DNA from: Telopea speciosissima
Lineage: Eukaryota > Streptophyta > Magnoliopsida > Proteales > Proteaceae
Direction of reading: 5' to 3'
DNA: 64,000 nt
NCBI RefSeq assembly: GCF_018873765.1
Contig: NC_057924.1
Coordinates: forward strand, 22,377,542-22,441,541
Part shown: one piece after another, positions 10,626 to 21,845 of the stretch
How the letters are laid out: each line of letters starts with the position of its first letter
Numbering within the stretch: the first letter of the stretch is position 1
Made by a program: the position numbers and the translations under genes
Notes under the pieces: generated by a model
Databases searched by the model: none
What the model saw: the letters and a program-made list of their open reading frames with translations, nothing else
Told to the model about the DNA's origin: nothing

Positions 10626-10941
10626 AATGATTAATGAAGGGTATTTTCTGGCTTATTGATATTGTTGAAGGGTATTTTTGGTATGAAAAGATTTGCCATG
10701 ACTTTTTAGTTTTTACACTTATAATATAGTATGATATATATATATATATATATTTTGGCTAAAGTCAGCAAAGTGTATATTAACTAACAAAAGAGTACAT
10801 AATACAAGATCGGAAAGGTCCCCAACTAGGAGTGTCAGGGCAAAATCAAAACCTCTCAACTATAGCTAGCAGTCATCAAAGTTCAGAACCAAACATAAAA
10901 TTAGGAACCCTTTGGAAACACCCTAGTCCCTCTATAGATCT

Positions 10942-13900
10942 TTATCGAAACCGAAACCTGCTCCTTTCAAGGATATCCCACTCTATCTCAATTCTAGCAT
11001 AGCTTGGGGCTTCATCCCATCGCTGGGAGACATTGGAAGAGGCGCACCTTTTTGCTAGTAGATCTGCTACTGTATTTGCTTCCCTGTAGCTATGTGTAAT
11101 TTTCCACATAATGTCTTTCAGATATCTTGCAACTTCCAGCCTAGATTGTTTGAACAACCAAGGAACAATACTATTTCTTATTGATGTAACCACCGCTTCT
11201 GCATCACACTCTATCCACAGCCTCTGTATTCCCTTCTCCCTGGCCATTTGAACTCCAAGAAAAAAAGCCAAGAACTCAGCTGTAAAGTCTGTAGACACTC
11301 CTAGGTACTGTGTAAAGCTTCCCTTAGGGTGCCCTTGGAAGTTTCGTAGGATCCCTGCTGCACTTGAATGTCCCAGATTCCCTATGGAGTAACCATCAAT
11401 GTTTAGCTTCATCCAATTTTCTTCAGGTTTTCTCCATTGAACTTCCATAATCCTTCTAGCCTGGGCATTTGGAAAAGAAGCACCAATATGACGAGCTAAA
11501 ACCAGATCTTGCATAGACTTGATGAAGCACTTCATTAGCGTTGAGGCGTCCCTGAGATCTGATTTCAAGAGTCGCAAAACTGAGGCAGACCTATTGCAAC
11601 TCCCTTCAAAGCGTCTCCTATTTCGCTCACTCCATATATGAAAAGGGACCAGGATGAAACCCACTAGCCACACCTTAGCGAGAGCACTAGAGTTGGCTTT
11701 CTCCTTCCACCAAACAAGCAATTCTTGCATTGATTCCTTTGCTGGCCATGCTCTTTGAAACAAAGAGAGAAACCCCTGCCACAATTTCAAAGAAAAGGAA
11801 CATTCAAGAAAAATGTGTCTTTGAGAATCAGTAGCTTTCAAACATAAGTTGAAGCATGAGGCTAATGGGAAGCCTTTCTGGGCAACCAAATCATCAGTTG
11901 GCAATTTCTTCTGCATCAACCGCCAGCCAAACATTGAATGTCGAGGTTGCAAGTTGGATGCCCAGACCACTGAATGCCAGGCTATCCGGTTTTCTGCTCT
12001 TCTAAGGCCCTCCCACGCCAATTTTACTATGAACGCACCTTGTTTGGACAGGGTCCAATTGTCCAAACTCTTATGTCATCAGCCTTGATGGATGGTAACG
12101 GTATGGAGGATGCTTGATTGATAATCTGTTGTAGCACCGGGGAGTCTACCACAGGGAAATTCCACTTTGAATTGGTAATGAAGTTAGCCAGTGGCGTGTG
12201 AAGGGTCTTTATCCAATACTCCCACCCATGGAACCCAGGGTGAGCTGCGACAGTATCTCCCTTAAGCCGTCGATCATGCCAGAAGTCAATTTTCGAGCCA
12301 TCCCCCACAACCCAAGCTTCATGTGCTGAGACAAAATCCCACATCTTCTTTATCCCAAGCCAGATTGAAGATAAAGAATTGATCTGGTGTTTAATACTGC
12401 CCTTAGATGTGAATCTTGATCGAAGGAAGTTACTAATAAGAGAGTTATCGGCCTTAATTCCCCAACAAAGTTTGCAAAGCAGTGCCATGTTAACCTCCCT
12501 TAATTTCCTGATGCCTAGACCCCCTTCTTCGCGAGGCTTGCATACCCACTCCCATTTCACCGTAATTCCCTTAGTTATATCTGGATCTCCGTACCAAATA
12601 AAGTTTCGAACCCATCTCTCCAGTAAAGAAATGAAAGAAGTAGGCCACCGATAAACTAAGAAGGTGTGAATTGGCATGCTTGACATAACTGACCTGACCA
12701 GTTGAACTCTCCCTCCCATTGAAATTAGCTTTCCTTTCCATCCCGCCAATCTGGATTTGAATTTATCCATCAATGGCGAGATTGCATCCTTCATGACCCT
12801 TCCTTTAAAAATGTCGATTCCTAAATAACTGGTAGGAAAACTGCTCTCAGAGAATCCGATGATGTCCTTTATCTTGGCCCTTTTAGTAGCACTCACATTG
12901 CATAGGAACATCTTACTCTTGTGTATGTTTATACTCTGCCCCGAGTACTCATGATAATTTCCCAGGAAATCCTTCAGACATCGAACAGAGCGGATACCTG
13001 CTTTAACAAACAGGAAAACAACATCAGCAAAAAGCAAATGGGTGGGGACTACGACCCCACGTGGCCCTGGAAGAGGAAAAATCTTCCTTGCCTCCTTTAA
13101 TTTTATGAAATCCCTACATAAAGCTTCTTCTGCAATAATGAATAGAAGAGGTGCCAAAGGATCCCCTTGCCTGAGTCCCCTCTCAACACCAAAGAACCCC
13201 ACAGGTCCTCCGTTCAGTAAAATAGAGAGCTTAGCCTAGGATAGGAGCTGATGGATCATGTTTACCCAAGAGGCGCAAAACCCGAACTTCCTCATAACAT
13301 TAAACATAAAGTCCCACTCCATTGTGTCATAAGCATTTTGGATATCCAGTTTGAGACCCATTCCCCCCCCCCATAAGATTTTACATGTAAAATGTTTGTT
13401 AACTCAGACGCAGCACAAATGTTGGAAAAAATCACCTTCCCTTTTTGGAATGCCCCTTGCTCCTCGGAGATCAGCTTAGACATGAAACCCGATAATCGAG
13501 TGGCCAAGATTTTAGGAATCAATTTATACAAAAAATTCCCCAGACAAATAGGCCGAAACTTGTCCAACGTAATTGCTTCATCCACTTTGGGGATTAAAGT
13601 GATGAAATTATTATTCACCCCCTTAGTGATAATGCCCTCACGAAAAAAGCTCATAATATCCCTACACACATCTCTCTCGATAATCTTCCAGCAATGTCTG
13701 AAAAAAGCCCCAGGGAAACCATCAGGGCCTGGGACACTATCTGGATCCAAATAAAAAACCGCCGCTTTAATCTCTTCTCTGCTAGGGATTGCAGTAAGGA
13801 AAGCGTTGTCATCCACTGAAATAACAGGGGCGATGGACGCTAAAATCTCGGGGCGGGCCACTAAGGGAACTCGCTTGTGAAACTCCTCACAAAATTCTGT

Positions 13901-15093
13901 AACAAAGCTACCGAACTGAGTGTTTTCAGTGAGAATAGTTCCATCTGGCTTCTTCAACATTCTAATAAGGCTCTTTGACCGTTTGATCTTTGTAGCAAGG
14001 TGAAAAAATTTTGTATTACGGTTGCCACAAGTGAGGTACCTAACTCTGGACTTCTCCGCCCAGTATTTATCCTGTAGGGTAATAGCTGAGACATATTCCT
14101 TCCTTGCCTGTTCTTCACACTGGACTAAGAACTCAGAGCTTCCCACAGTCTCCAAAACCTCTTGTGTATCTTCTAAAGCAACTCTAGAACGGTCAACCTC
14201 CACATTCACATTGGGGAACGCAGACCTAGACCAAGCTCTTAGGACCCCCTTTACCCGCTTAAGCTTCTGAACCACCACATAGAAAGGGGAACCCGATACA
14301 TACTCAGCCCATGACCTTTCAACAATAGTAGCAAAATCATTATGTTCCAGCAAAAAATGTTGCATTCTTAAGGGCAGTTCAAAGGTTTAGGCACTGCTTC
14401 CGAAGCTACCACTAAGGGGGAGTGATCAGAGACAGATAGTGGTAGGACACGCTGGTAAGAATCACTGAACACATCTAGCCATGCCGCATTACAAAAGCTT
14501 CTATCCAAAACTGCTGCTGCATTCCCTTGCTTCCTGTTATTGCTCCATGTAAATATATTCCCTTTAGAAGGCAGCTGGATAAGGGAGGTGGCGTCTAAAA
14601 AAGCAGCAAACTCCATTGCAAAGCCATTATTAAAGGCACCAGGACCCCGCTTCTCTGAAGCAAGCAGGGTGGCATTAAAATCACCAATCACTAACCAGGG
14701 CATTACCGAAATAGGTTGACACGAAAGGTCCGACCACAAATCTCTCCTCCGTGCACGGAAGGTACTAGCATGAATCGACGAGAGAAAGAATTTCACCCCT
14801 CCCACCTAGAAGAAAACTGTAATTTATTGGTCAGAGGAGCTAATAACCACAGGCTTTTAAATACAGCTCCTCCATATGATCCACAGATTTGGGTTCTTTC
14901 CCTCTGTTTCATTGTGCACACACTCAACAGAGAACCCCAAACGCTTAAAGAAAACCTTTGGGTATTTTTCTGGACCAATCATTGGCTCAACTATACAATA
15001 CACATCAGGTGCATGAGTTTTGACTAGAACTCTTAACGCAGCCTTTGTTCGGCTGTTCAGAATCCCGTGCAAATTCCAAAAGATTACCTTCAT
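10942..15093 (-). pseudogene. LINE-A ORF2 (endonuclease-RT-RNase H), frameshifted
   Basis: ORF2 starts at ATG 15093-15091 (MKVIFWNLHG, the usual APE-endonuclease opening). The endonuclease runs to about 14368, with WLVIGDFNATL and SDHSPLVV. The RT follows (about 14365-12070), with RPICLGNFLYKLI, PLAPLLFI and the active-site box, here LLFADVVFLF. The second Asp of the FADD box is Val, so catalysis would be lost. The zf-RVT region and an RNase H domain (10942-12066, containing WMKLNIDG, AEFLAFFLGVQMA and IECDAEAVVTSI) complete it. The reading frame shifts at about 14366, about 13205-13290 and about 12060, so the gene is dead. Confidence 0.88.
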
Positions 15094-16024
15094 TTTAAAA
15101 CCAAGGTGTTCGTGGAATCCCTTGTGGCTCTGCGTGGTTGATTCCACACCTTCATAGGCTGTTTACCAGCTCTTCTGCTCGTTACTGGCGTAAAAGTGCC
15201 AACCAATGCTGCATCCACCTGCCTGACCTCATCAAAGGCCATCACCGAAATCGGTGGATCTTGACCACTCCCCTGGCCTTCCAAGTAAAATGCAGCATCC
15301 CCCTTCTCCTGCTGCCTCACTTCCTCCACCTCGGAGGGCTGTTCCTGAATGCCCATGATGTCTTGGCACTCCAAAACCACTCCAATAGAACCCCCCAAAT
15401 CTACATGAACAGGCTGGACATCTTTTTCAGCCCCTTGATGTACCACCAACTCCATAGCACTCGTTGAACCCTCATGAGCTGCTTGCACCTGTGGAACCTC
15501 CACCCCCATGCTCACCTCTGCTGACCCTGAGGCCCCACTCACCACGGCATGGTTTGGGGGAGAACCTGCCTTTCTTTTCCTTCTCCAGATCCCACGTCGT
15601 GGTCTTTCATTATCATCAACGTAGACTGCACCCGGAATCGAAGGTTCCTCTCTTGGCTCTTGCACACGATTTGGGCAAGAATCCGATTTATGACCAAACT
15701 TCCTACATTCCCTACAACATGACGGAGGATCCTCGAACACAACTGGTTGTTTGAAGAGGAATAACTCTGCACTACCTGGCTGTTCCCGCTCCACCAATAC
15801 TTCTGTAACCATAGGCAGGGTTTCATCTACATCCACACAAACCCTAGCGAAGTGGCCATAAAACGAATCTTTTGTCTTCCTATCAATGGCGAGTGACAGG
15901 TCACCCCATTGCATTAGCAATTGAAAACAAAATTTCATCATGCCAGTATTCCTGCGGAAGGCCAGGAAGCTGGATCCAGGTTAACCGATGGGTCATCTGC
16001 TACATTTCCACATTGAAATCAGGG
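15090..16024 (-). pseudogene. LINE-A ORF1 (gag-like, CCHC), 5'-truncated
   Basis: This encodes the C-terminal half of the LINE RNA-binding protein. The zinc knuckle is C-x2-C-x4-H-x4-C (CCRECRKFGHKSDSC, about 15685-15725). The tail is rich in Glu, Gly and Ser. Further upstream, a DUF4283-like PQEYWHDEIL block (about 15930-15960) lies in another frame, so a frameshift occurs at about 15935. ORF1 ends with TGA at 15092-15090, which overlaps the ORF2 start as ATGA. Confidence 0.8.

Positions 16025-16026
<2 letters not shown>

Positions 16027-16080
<54 letters not shown>
16027..16080. repeat. (TA)n microsatellite at the 5' border of LINE A
   Basis: An uninterrupted TA run of about 54 bp. At the matching place beside LINE C (57875-57884) the run is only about 10 bp. 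Confidence 0.95.
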
Positions 16081-16084
<4 letters not shown>

Positions 16085-17025
16085 GTTAGGCTCTGATACC
16101 AGTAGGAATAAGGGCAATATATATATATTTACTGCATATATATATATGAAAAAAACCTATAGCATCTAGTCCAAAGGGAATTACACCTTAATTCTGGAAT
16201 AGCAAACAATAGAAATGTATTAGAAAAAAAATAAATAAATAAAATGAAAAAAAAAAGAGGATGGTTCAAGGTGAATTGGATCCCATACCACTCCTAGGGT
16301 TTTAGTATATTCCAAAATACCCTCATTATACCTATTCCCACCTTCTCCCGCTCCACGGTGAATGTGATCCCATTCACCATGGGTGAAAGGAAACTCGATA
16401 AAAAAATAAATAAAAAAAAAAAAAGGAAACAGGTAGAGAAAGTTGTGCACCCCTTCCTTCCTATTTTCCCCATCATGGTTTAGGAGCAATTTTGAAAATT
16501 TGCTTTTATTTTACTCTTTTGTGGCATGAGTACTAACTAACTTTGGGGATTGAGTAAATATTTTCAAAATAGAAAGTAGTGAATGTAAAACATATTTGAA
16601 ACCTACTTATGGTAAAGTAGGTTTGATACCGTACATGTTATCGTCTACTGGAGACTTGAGGAAACTCGGCTTGACTTGATAATTGCTTGTCGAGCAAGGA
16701 AACAGGTTGAGTGGTTGAGACTCTTCGGAATAGCCAACCTTGCCAATCCAAAGATCATCTGGCTAGGGTTTTAGGAATCGGATAACCTCAGTGATACCGA
16801 TCTGATACCAATTCAGAGTGCCTTGTATTGGCCCAAACGACCCCTGGTCTTCTTCCACACACAAAACAAAAAAATATTGACTCATTTCTGACCAACCAAT
16901 TGGGGTAATAAAGTAATATTAATTTCGGTCGACAAGAAATAGAAAAGTGAATCTTTCCTCGTATAAAAATCGATTGTTTTCGTCAATTGGAAAGCTACTT
17001 GTCTTTAATAAATGATACAAAATTG
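16081..17025. other. Intergenic DNA between LINE A and the foldback element
   Basis: No gene is supportable. It contains a 13-bp TGGTATCAGAGCC on the minus strand (16089-16101), which is the consensus primer-binding site of many plant LTR elements. It also has a second AGGGCAATATATATA start (16111), A/T-rich runs around 16220-16430, and an inverted diverged copy of part of segment R (16483-16625). Confidence 0.5.
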
Positions 17026-17172
17026 TTATCCTCTCCTGTTACAGCACGGTGCTATAGTGAATCGTGCGGTGACTGCAGAGGCTATATGCACCATGTGGGG
17101 TGCGCTGTGCCACATGGCCTCTGCAGCACCGCACGATGCAGTACAGCACCGTGCTGTAATAGAAGAGGATAA
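17026..17172. mobile_element. 147-bp foldback (MITE or small-RNA-type hairpin)
   Basis: The left arm (17026-17082, starting TTATCCTCTCCTGTTACAGC) pairs with the right arm (17117-17172, ending GCTGTAATAGAAGAGGATAA) with few mismatches. The centre adds a perfect CCATGTGG/CCACATGG pair, so almost the whole unit folds into one hairpin. There is no coding capacity. A non-autonomous DNA transposon is the simplest reading; no target-site duplication was confirmed. Confidence 0.65.
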
Positions 17173-17447
17173 AAATTCAAATGATACATGCCTATGTTCT
17201 TTTTTTTTTTTTTTTTTTTTGAGAAAAGAATGCTTATTTCTTCTTTCTTTTTTTGGGGGGGGGTTTGAAGCTTCTTTTCTGTAATTTATGAGAAAATATG
17301 CCAATGTCTTTAATACTGTATTTCATTAGTTTATGTTAATTTACTTTATAATCGTTTTCTTATTTTGGAGTAATCTGTGATTAATCATCCAAATGCAATT
17401 CCTTGCAAGTGCCAAGTCAAGTAAAACATAACTTAACCACTAAATGC

Positions 17448-17484
<37 letters not shown>

Positions 17485-17494
17485 TTCCATTGAC

Positions 17495-17800
17495 TAGAAT
17501 GGTCAAGGATCCAATAAAGGTGGATCATATGGTAAAGTGGAATTATCAAAGTCTTGCTATCTATCCAACTAATTACATTGGCCGTATCATTTCCCCGTAT
17601 GGTTCCTATGTTCCCCCAACCTCCATTTCATCTTATGGTCCACTACAAGCTGCTTTCTATCATTATTATTTAAACGGTTCAGTTCGATTTAAATCGTTTA
17701 ATTAAATTGTCTTAATTTTGAAATCATAATTGAATCATTTATTAAACAGTTTTATTATTTTAATTTCAACGGTTCGATTCGATTTCAATAAACGATTTTT
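17495..17800. repeat. Duplicated left flank of protease unit 1
   Basis: It starts ATGGTCAAGGATCCAATAAA and matches 36408-36712. Its right two-thirds also match 38652-38866. No gene is visible. A GA run at 17451-17480 precedes it. Confidence 0.8.
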
Positions 17801-17921
17801 TTTTTTTGGCACATTTATGTACATCTAAAATTTTAATTTTTTTATCTTTTTTTTTTTTTTTTTTTTTATTTTTTTTTTTTTTTTCTTTTTTTTTTTCAAC
17901 CAATCCTATTTTTTTTCTTTT

Positions 17922-17952
<31 letters not shown>

Positions 17953-18284
17953 GATTTTGGTTTGATTTTGACATCCTTAGTTTTCCCATCTTATTCTTAA
18001 GGTTCAACTACCAGCTTTGTGTTTACTATTCCATAACTCTCTCTCTCTCTCTCTATTCCTTAACTCATGGGTTCTCTCATGCATTAAAAGCTAGGAATTA
18101 CAGAAGATAATAAGAAGGTTTTGAACTTCCATATTTTACTAACAGTCCATGCTTACAAGTTTTTATTATAAAAGCAACACCAACAGACAATTGACATGAC
18201 TACGTACATATTTTTCATTACTGGAATAAAACATAAAGAACTGGAGTTCCTTCATCACTTTATTCTATAAGCTATAACTTATTA
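17801..18284. other. Poly(T)-rich spacer and 3' flank of protease gene 1
   Basis: 17844-17950 is nearly pure T with scattered other bases. From about 17975 the sequence matches the 3' flank of gene 2 (about 39030 onward). TTTATTC at 18260-18266 (GAATAAA on the minus strand) is a plausible polyadenylation signal for gene 1, about 20 bp after its stop. Confidence 0.55.
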
Positions 18285-19933
18285 TTATATAGTAGGGTAA
18301 GATGCTTTCATGGCAAGTCCACAAAGACCTTCTTTTTCCGCAACATCTCTTTGAATCTTCATGTACCCATTTTCACCCCAACCAGTCCCCCAAGAATTCT
18401 TCAGCAGCCAATACTTAGTTCCATCATTATTCTCACCATAACCAATCACAGTAACTGCATGATCCAGATTAGTGCTACACTCCCCAGTGAATAACCCACT
18501 TGAGTAGAACTGAAAAGAAGATCCACTTCCTTCTATGGCAACAGAGACAGGTTGATTAGCCACTGCTTGGAGTAGTGCCTGCTCATTGTTGGCAGGAACA
18601 TCTTCATATCCAGTGATCTTTGCTGCAGGGTAAGCTGCCTTTTCCTCATGGCAAGTTCCATCAATTTCCTCATATGGATAGTTAGATTCAGTTGTGAGGC
18701 CTTGGTTTTGTTGGATGAATTGGAAAGCTTTGTCCATGATTCCACCTTGGCAGCCCGAATTGTTTATATCACAGTCTACTAGTTCTTGTTCGGATAGAGA
18801 GACTAGGTTACCAGTCTTTAGTTTAGTAATTCCTTCCATGGCTGCAACTGCTGAGAATGCCCAACAACAACCTATATTTTGATAGGTAATATCAAATATA
18901 TTAGAAAGAAAAGAAAATAATATACATAGGGTTCAAGTACATGTTGTTACCAAGTAAATGAACTAAGAAGTTGTAACCTTACTTTTTTTGCCCCTTATCT
19001 TATTCTCAAATTTTGTTTACTATAGGGTTAACCTTGTCATTTCACATAAAGACAGTGTCAATTTGTAAAAATAAAATATAGTCACTTTCAACTTATTTTA
19101 AAAACCTTTATTTTTTATCCATAACTAAAATCACTTTTGAAATTATGACGAGGGCATGAACTAAAAAATTGTAACCTCACTTTTTTACCCCTTGTCTTAT
19201 TCCCAAAAATTTATTTAATACAGAGTTAATCTTGTCATTTCACATAGATAATGCCAACTTTTGAAAATAATATAATAATAAGTAACTAAAATCACTTTTG
19301 AAAATATGGCGAGGAGCGAAAAAAGTAAGATTACAATTTTGTTGTAACCAACCTTCGGTACAAGAAGATTTTCGCAAAGTAGAGTTTAAAAAAAAAAAAA
19401 AAAACAAAACAAAACACTACTACTATTACAATAGTATTGATGAATGATTTGCAAATAATACGTAAATTAACAAAGCTAAGGTTCTCACCACATCCGCCTT
19501 GGTTTTTGATAGGGGTAACAGCTCCTTCACTTCTCCAGTCCAAGCTAGTTGGCACATCAGTCACATTATGATACATAAAAACTGTGTTTGAAGAAGATGA
19601 CCTTTTATTACCTGTAGATTTCATCATGTATCCAGTATGAACTGCCTTGAACTCTTCATTGTCTAAGTCTGCAAACCCATTGATACTTAGCTTATATGAT
19701 TTATTCCCAGCTTGATTGAAAGACTCTATACGTTCCACGTTGTTCTTGAACACCAAGAACCGCTTCTCCTTCTCTTTAACATCTTTATACACACGCCCAT
19801 ATTGAACCATCCATTGCTCATGCTTATTCACCATCGCCATTATATCAAGAGTTCTAGCTTCTACTTGAGAAGCCCAAAACCCTAAACCAAGGCATATGGC
19901 TAAGCAGAAGCAGCACTGGAGTGTCAAAGCCAT
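18285..19933 (-). CDS. Papain-like cysteine protease, SAG12 type (gene 1, intact, two exons)
   Basis: A secreted or vacuolar C1A endopeptidase precursor. Exon 1 is 19933-19489 (445 nt), the intron 19488-18872 (GTGAGA...ATATAG), and exon 2 18871-18285 (587 nt), giving 343 residues, the usual family length. In order: a hydrophobic signal peptide (about residues 1-26), then the I29 inhibitor prodomain with an ERFNIN-like helix ([18 protein letters not shown]) and NxFxD (NGFADL). The mature domain starts near VPTSLDWR. The catalytic Cys is assembled across the intron in CGCCWAFS; the His is in [11 protein letters not shown] and the Asn in [14 protein letters not shown]. The C-terminus is [18 protein letters not shown] is at 19991-20000. 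SAG12-like proteases act in senescence and remobilisation; the exact role here is inferred. No defects were seen. Confidence 0.93.
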
Positions 19934-19990
19934 TGTTGTTCAAAAACTTAAGACTTGAAGTACTTCAATGAATTTGAATGGTTTTCTCTA

Positions 19991-20000
19991 GTTTATATAG
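19991..20000 (-). promoter_or_regulatory. TATA box of protease gene 1
   Basis: CTATATAAAC on the minus strand, about 58 bp before the ATG. It is conserved at the same distance in gene 2 (47861-47870), as expected for a core promoter. Confidence 0.7.
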
Positions 20001-20904
20001 ACTGTTTGCTTCCTAGTTCCTACACAAAAACACTTATTAGTGGAGATATTAATTTAAAGTTTAAAAAAAAAAAAAAAAAAGAAGGTTGGAATCTTCTAGT
20101 TTAGAAAGGGTGATATAGTATATTACTAATAAGTATCGGTTACTTCACTTCAATTAATCAATAAATAATGTTGAAATGGAATCTTTTAGTCAAAGTTGGG
20201 CTCAAAAGACACGTAGTGCTTTGCTGGGTCGCCCAAGCGTGGGGTTTGGATCTTGGATTACAACTATATTTTATGTGTAGTTACATTACTACAATGGGAT
20301 TGCTTGATTGACGGAGGCATGTAAAAAGGTTTCCTGTTCGACCCGTGAGTGCAAAGATTGAAGGGAGCTCGACCCACGTGTTGGACAGTCCAGTATACGA
20401 GAATGGCTCCTAATTGTTCAGATGGAATCCTCTTTGTGGGACCCATCCACATGGATGGATTTCATCTCAACTTCTGGAAGCCGTTCACGTACCCAAGGCC
20501 AATTCCGTATTGAGCAGAGACAAAAGTGGGCTTAATTTAATGATCTGATGGTATCAAAATGGAAGGAAGGGCCTCACTCAACAACGGATAAAAATCCAAG
20601 AGTTCACATCGACACGAGAAGGTTTGGCTTGGCACCTTGATTCCAGCTCTTCACCGCTTAAGGATGTAGAAGTAAAGATCAACCACAACTTACTTGGAAG
20701 AAGTGACCATGGAAATTAAAAACAGTAGAAATTTTTGGAAGCAAGTCTTGTTATAGGACACACTAGATACGCAAGCCATCTTGGCCTTGAGGAATAACAT
20801 ATTAACATTCACCAGAAAGTTTTTTTTTTTAGGAACTTGACAGATGTTTGTCAAATACATGCCATGGCATCCCAAGGGGTGTGCCAAAAAAATCCACAAG
20901 CCTA
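20001..20904. repeat. Upstream flank of protease gene 1, duplicated before copy C
   Basis: Matches 47871-48865 closely, apart from small indels and a 103-bp tandem duplication in the second copy. It may hold the distal promoter. No gene was seen. The part from about 20769 rightward also matches 57955 onward, before R-D. Confidence 0.75.
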
Positions 20905-20912
20905 CCTAGTAG

Positions 20913-21181
20913 TAGGGGTGTAAATGAATAGCCAAAATCCGTTTTCGTATCCGTGTCCGTATCCGTTTAGCACTATTCGAATCCGTCCGAAAGCTAAACG
21001 GATGTGGATACAGATAGGCTATAGCTATCTGAAAGCTATATTTACATGTACACGGATAAAATATCCGATACGTATCCGTGTCCGTATCCGTTTAGCACTA
21101 TCCGAATCCGTCTGATAGCAAATTGGATGCAGATGCGGATATAGCACTATCCGAACCAAATCCGATCCGTTTACAGCCCTA
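20913..21181. mobile_element. hAT-type MITE (copy before R-B)
   Basis: The ends TAGGGGTGTAAATG and CCGTTTACAGCCCTA are near-perfect inverted repeats. The element is flanked by an 8-bp duplication CCTAGTAG (20905-20912 and 21182-21189), the hAT signature. The 269-bp interior is made of CGGATACGGAT-like words in both orientations. It has no transposase. At the matching site before R-D a single CCTAGTAG (58088-58095) is the empty site. Confidence 0.9.
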
Positions 21182-21427
21182 CCTAGTAGTATCATTATGT
21201 ATCACTAAATTTTCATCCATCATCGTTCACTATTTCTACATGACACCATTCAAAGGGTATAATCCTATTATATGGCCAATATAGGTTTGGTTTAGTTCCG
21301 TGTAGATTGCAAGTCCAATTAGTTAGGAATCTTTGATAAGATGGATTGATTGATTGCTTTTGATTTCGTGTGAGTTCGCCCCAGAGTTGTTTCGTTAAAC
21401 TTATTGGGAATACTGGTTAATAAAAGT

Positions 21428-21845
21428 GAAAATTACATGATTAGCCACTTTTGGGTTTTCATTTATAAAACTGTTCACCCTATGTTTGAGTTAACAAAAA
21501 TAGACAAAAACAAGTTTAGTTTTACAAAACTAGACAAAACAGTGACTCTCCTTCTTTCCTCGGCAGTTCCCCTCTAAAAAAATCTGTTTTTTTTTCCTCT
21601 GTTACTTGGGGTAGCAGAGAATGGCGGTGGCTGGGACAAGGGTAGGGTTGTAGGGAACGGAGGATGCCTGGGCGAGAAGGCAATGATAGGGGTAAAAATG
21701 TCTTAAAAAGTAAGTGTGGGAGGGAGGGACACTATTTTGTCCAGTTTTGTAAACCTTAACTTGCTTTTGTCTATTTTTGTTTACTCAAACATAGGGTGGA
21801 CAATTTTGTAAATGAAAACCCAAAAGTAGCTAATCATGTAATTTC
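21428..21845. mobile_element. Foldback MITE-like element (copy B)
   Basis: Same inverted termini as the copy at 7149-7553 (GAAAATTACATGATTAG ... CTAATCATGTAATTTC). Confidence 0.65.

Larger units (their letters stand above)
6945..10752. repeat. Segment R, copy A
   Basis: A 3.8-kb non-coding block that recurs near-identically at about 21216-24986 (B), 49160-52612 (C) and 58122-61962 (D). The order is: flank starting TTCACTATTTCTACATGACA, a long-TIR foldback, AT-rich spacer, a 177-bp tandem array, a GA microsatellite, a second roughly 175-bp AT-rich array, and a (TA)n tract. No open gene is visible. It is interpreted as duplicated intergenic DNA rather than one transposon, because in B-D the similarity also extends leftward into the protease gene flank. 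Confidence 0.9.
10753..16026 (-). mobile_element. L1-type LINE, copy A (5'-truncated)
   Basis: A non-LTR retrotransposon on the minus strand. It has ORF1 with a CCHC knuckle, and ORF2 with an APE-like endonuclease, reverse transcriptase, zinc-binding zf-RVT and C-terminal RNase H. The 3' end abuts a (TA)n tract instead of a clear poly(A). The 5' end at about 16026 starts inside ORF1 and also abuts (TA)n, so the insertion was probably into a TA-rich target with 5' truncation. Copies C and D lie at the same place relative to segment R, so this is one ancient insertion duplicated with its surroundings, not three insertions. Confidence 0.9.

Noticed and set aside
6945..10752. Segment R as a single large transposon (for example a LARD)
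   Set aside because: No LTRs, TIRs or target duplication at its ends, and similarity in units B-D continues leftward into gene flanks, so segmental duplication explains it better.
12379..12654. Plus-strand frames over the LINE and Ty3 genes
   Set aside because: They are antisense shadows of the RT and RNase H coding sequences and carry no domains.
17806..18000. Phe-rich 64-codon frame
   Set aside because: Translation of a poly(T) tract.
20264..20452. 62-codon minus-strand frame, conserved at 48124-48312
   Set aside because: Both copies lie in duplicated flanks, so similarity is expected without selection. No domain, no promoter and no splice context.
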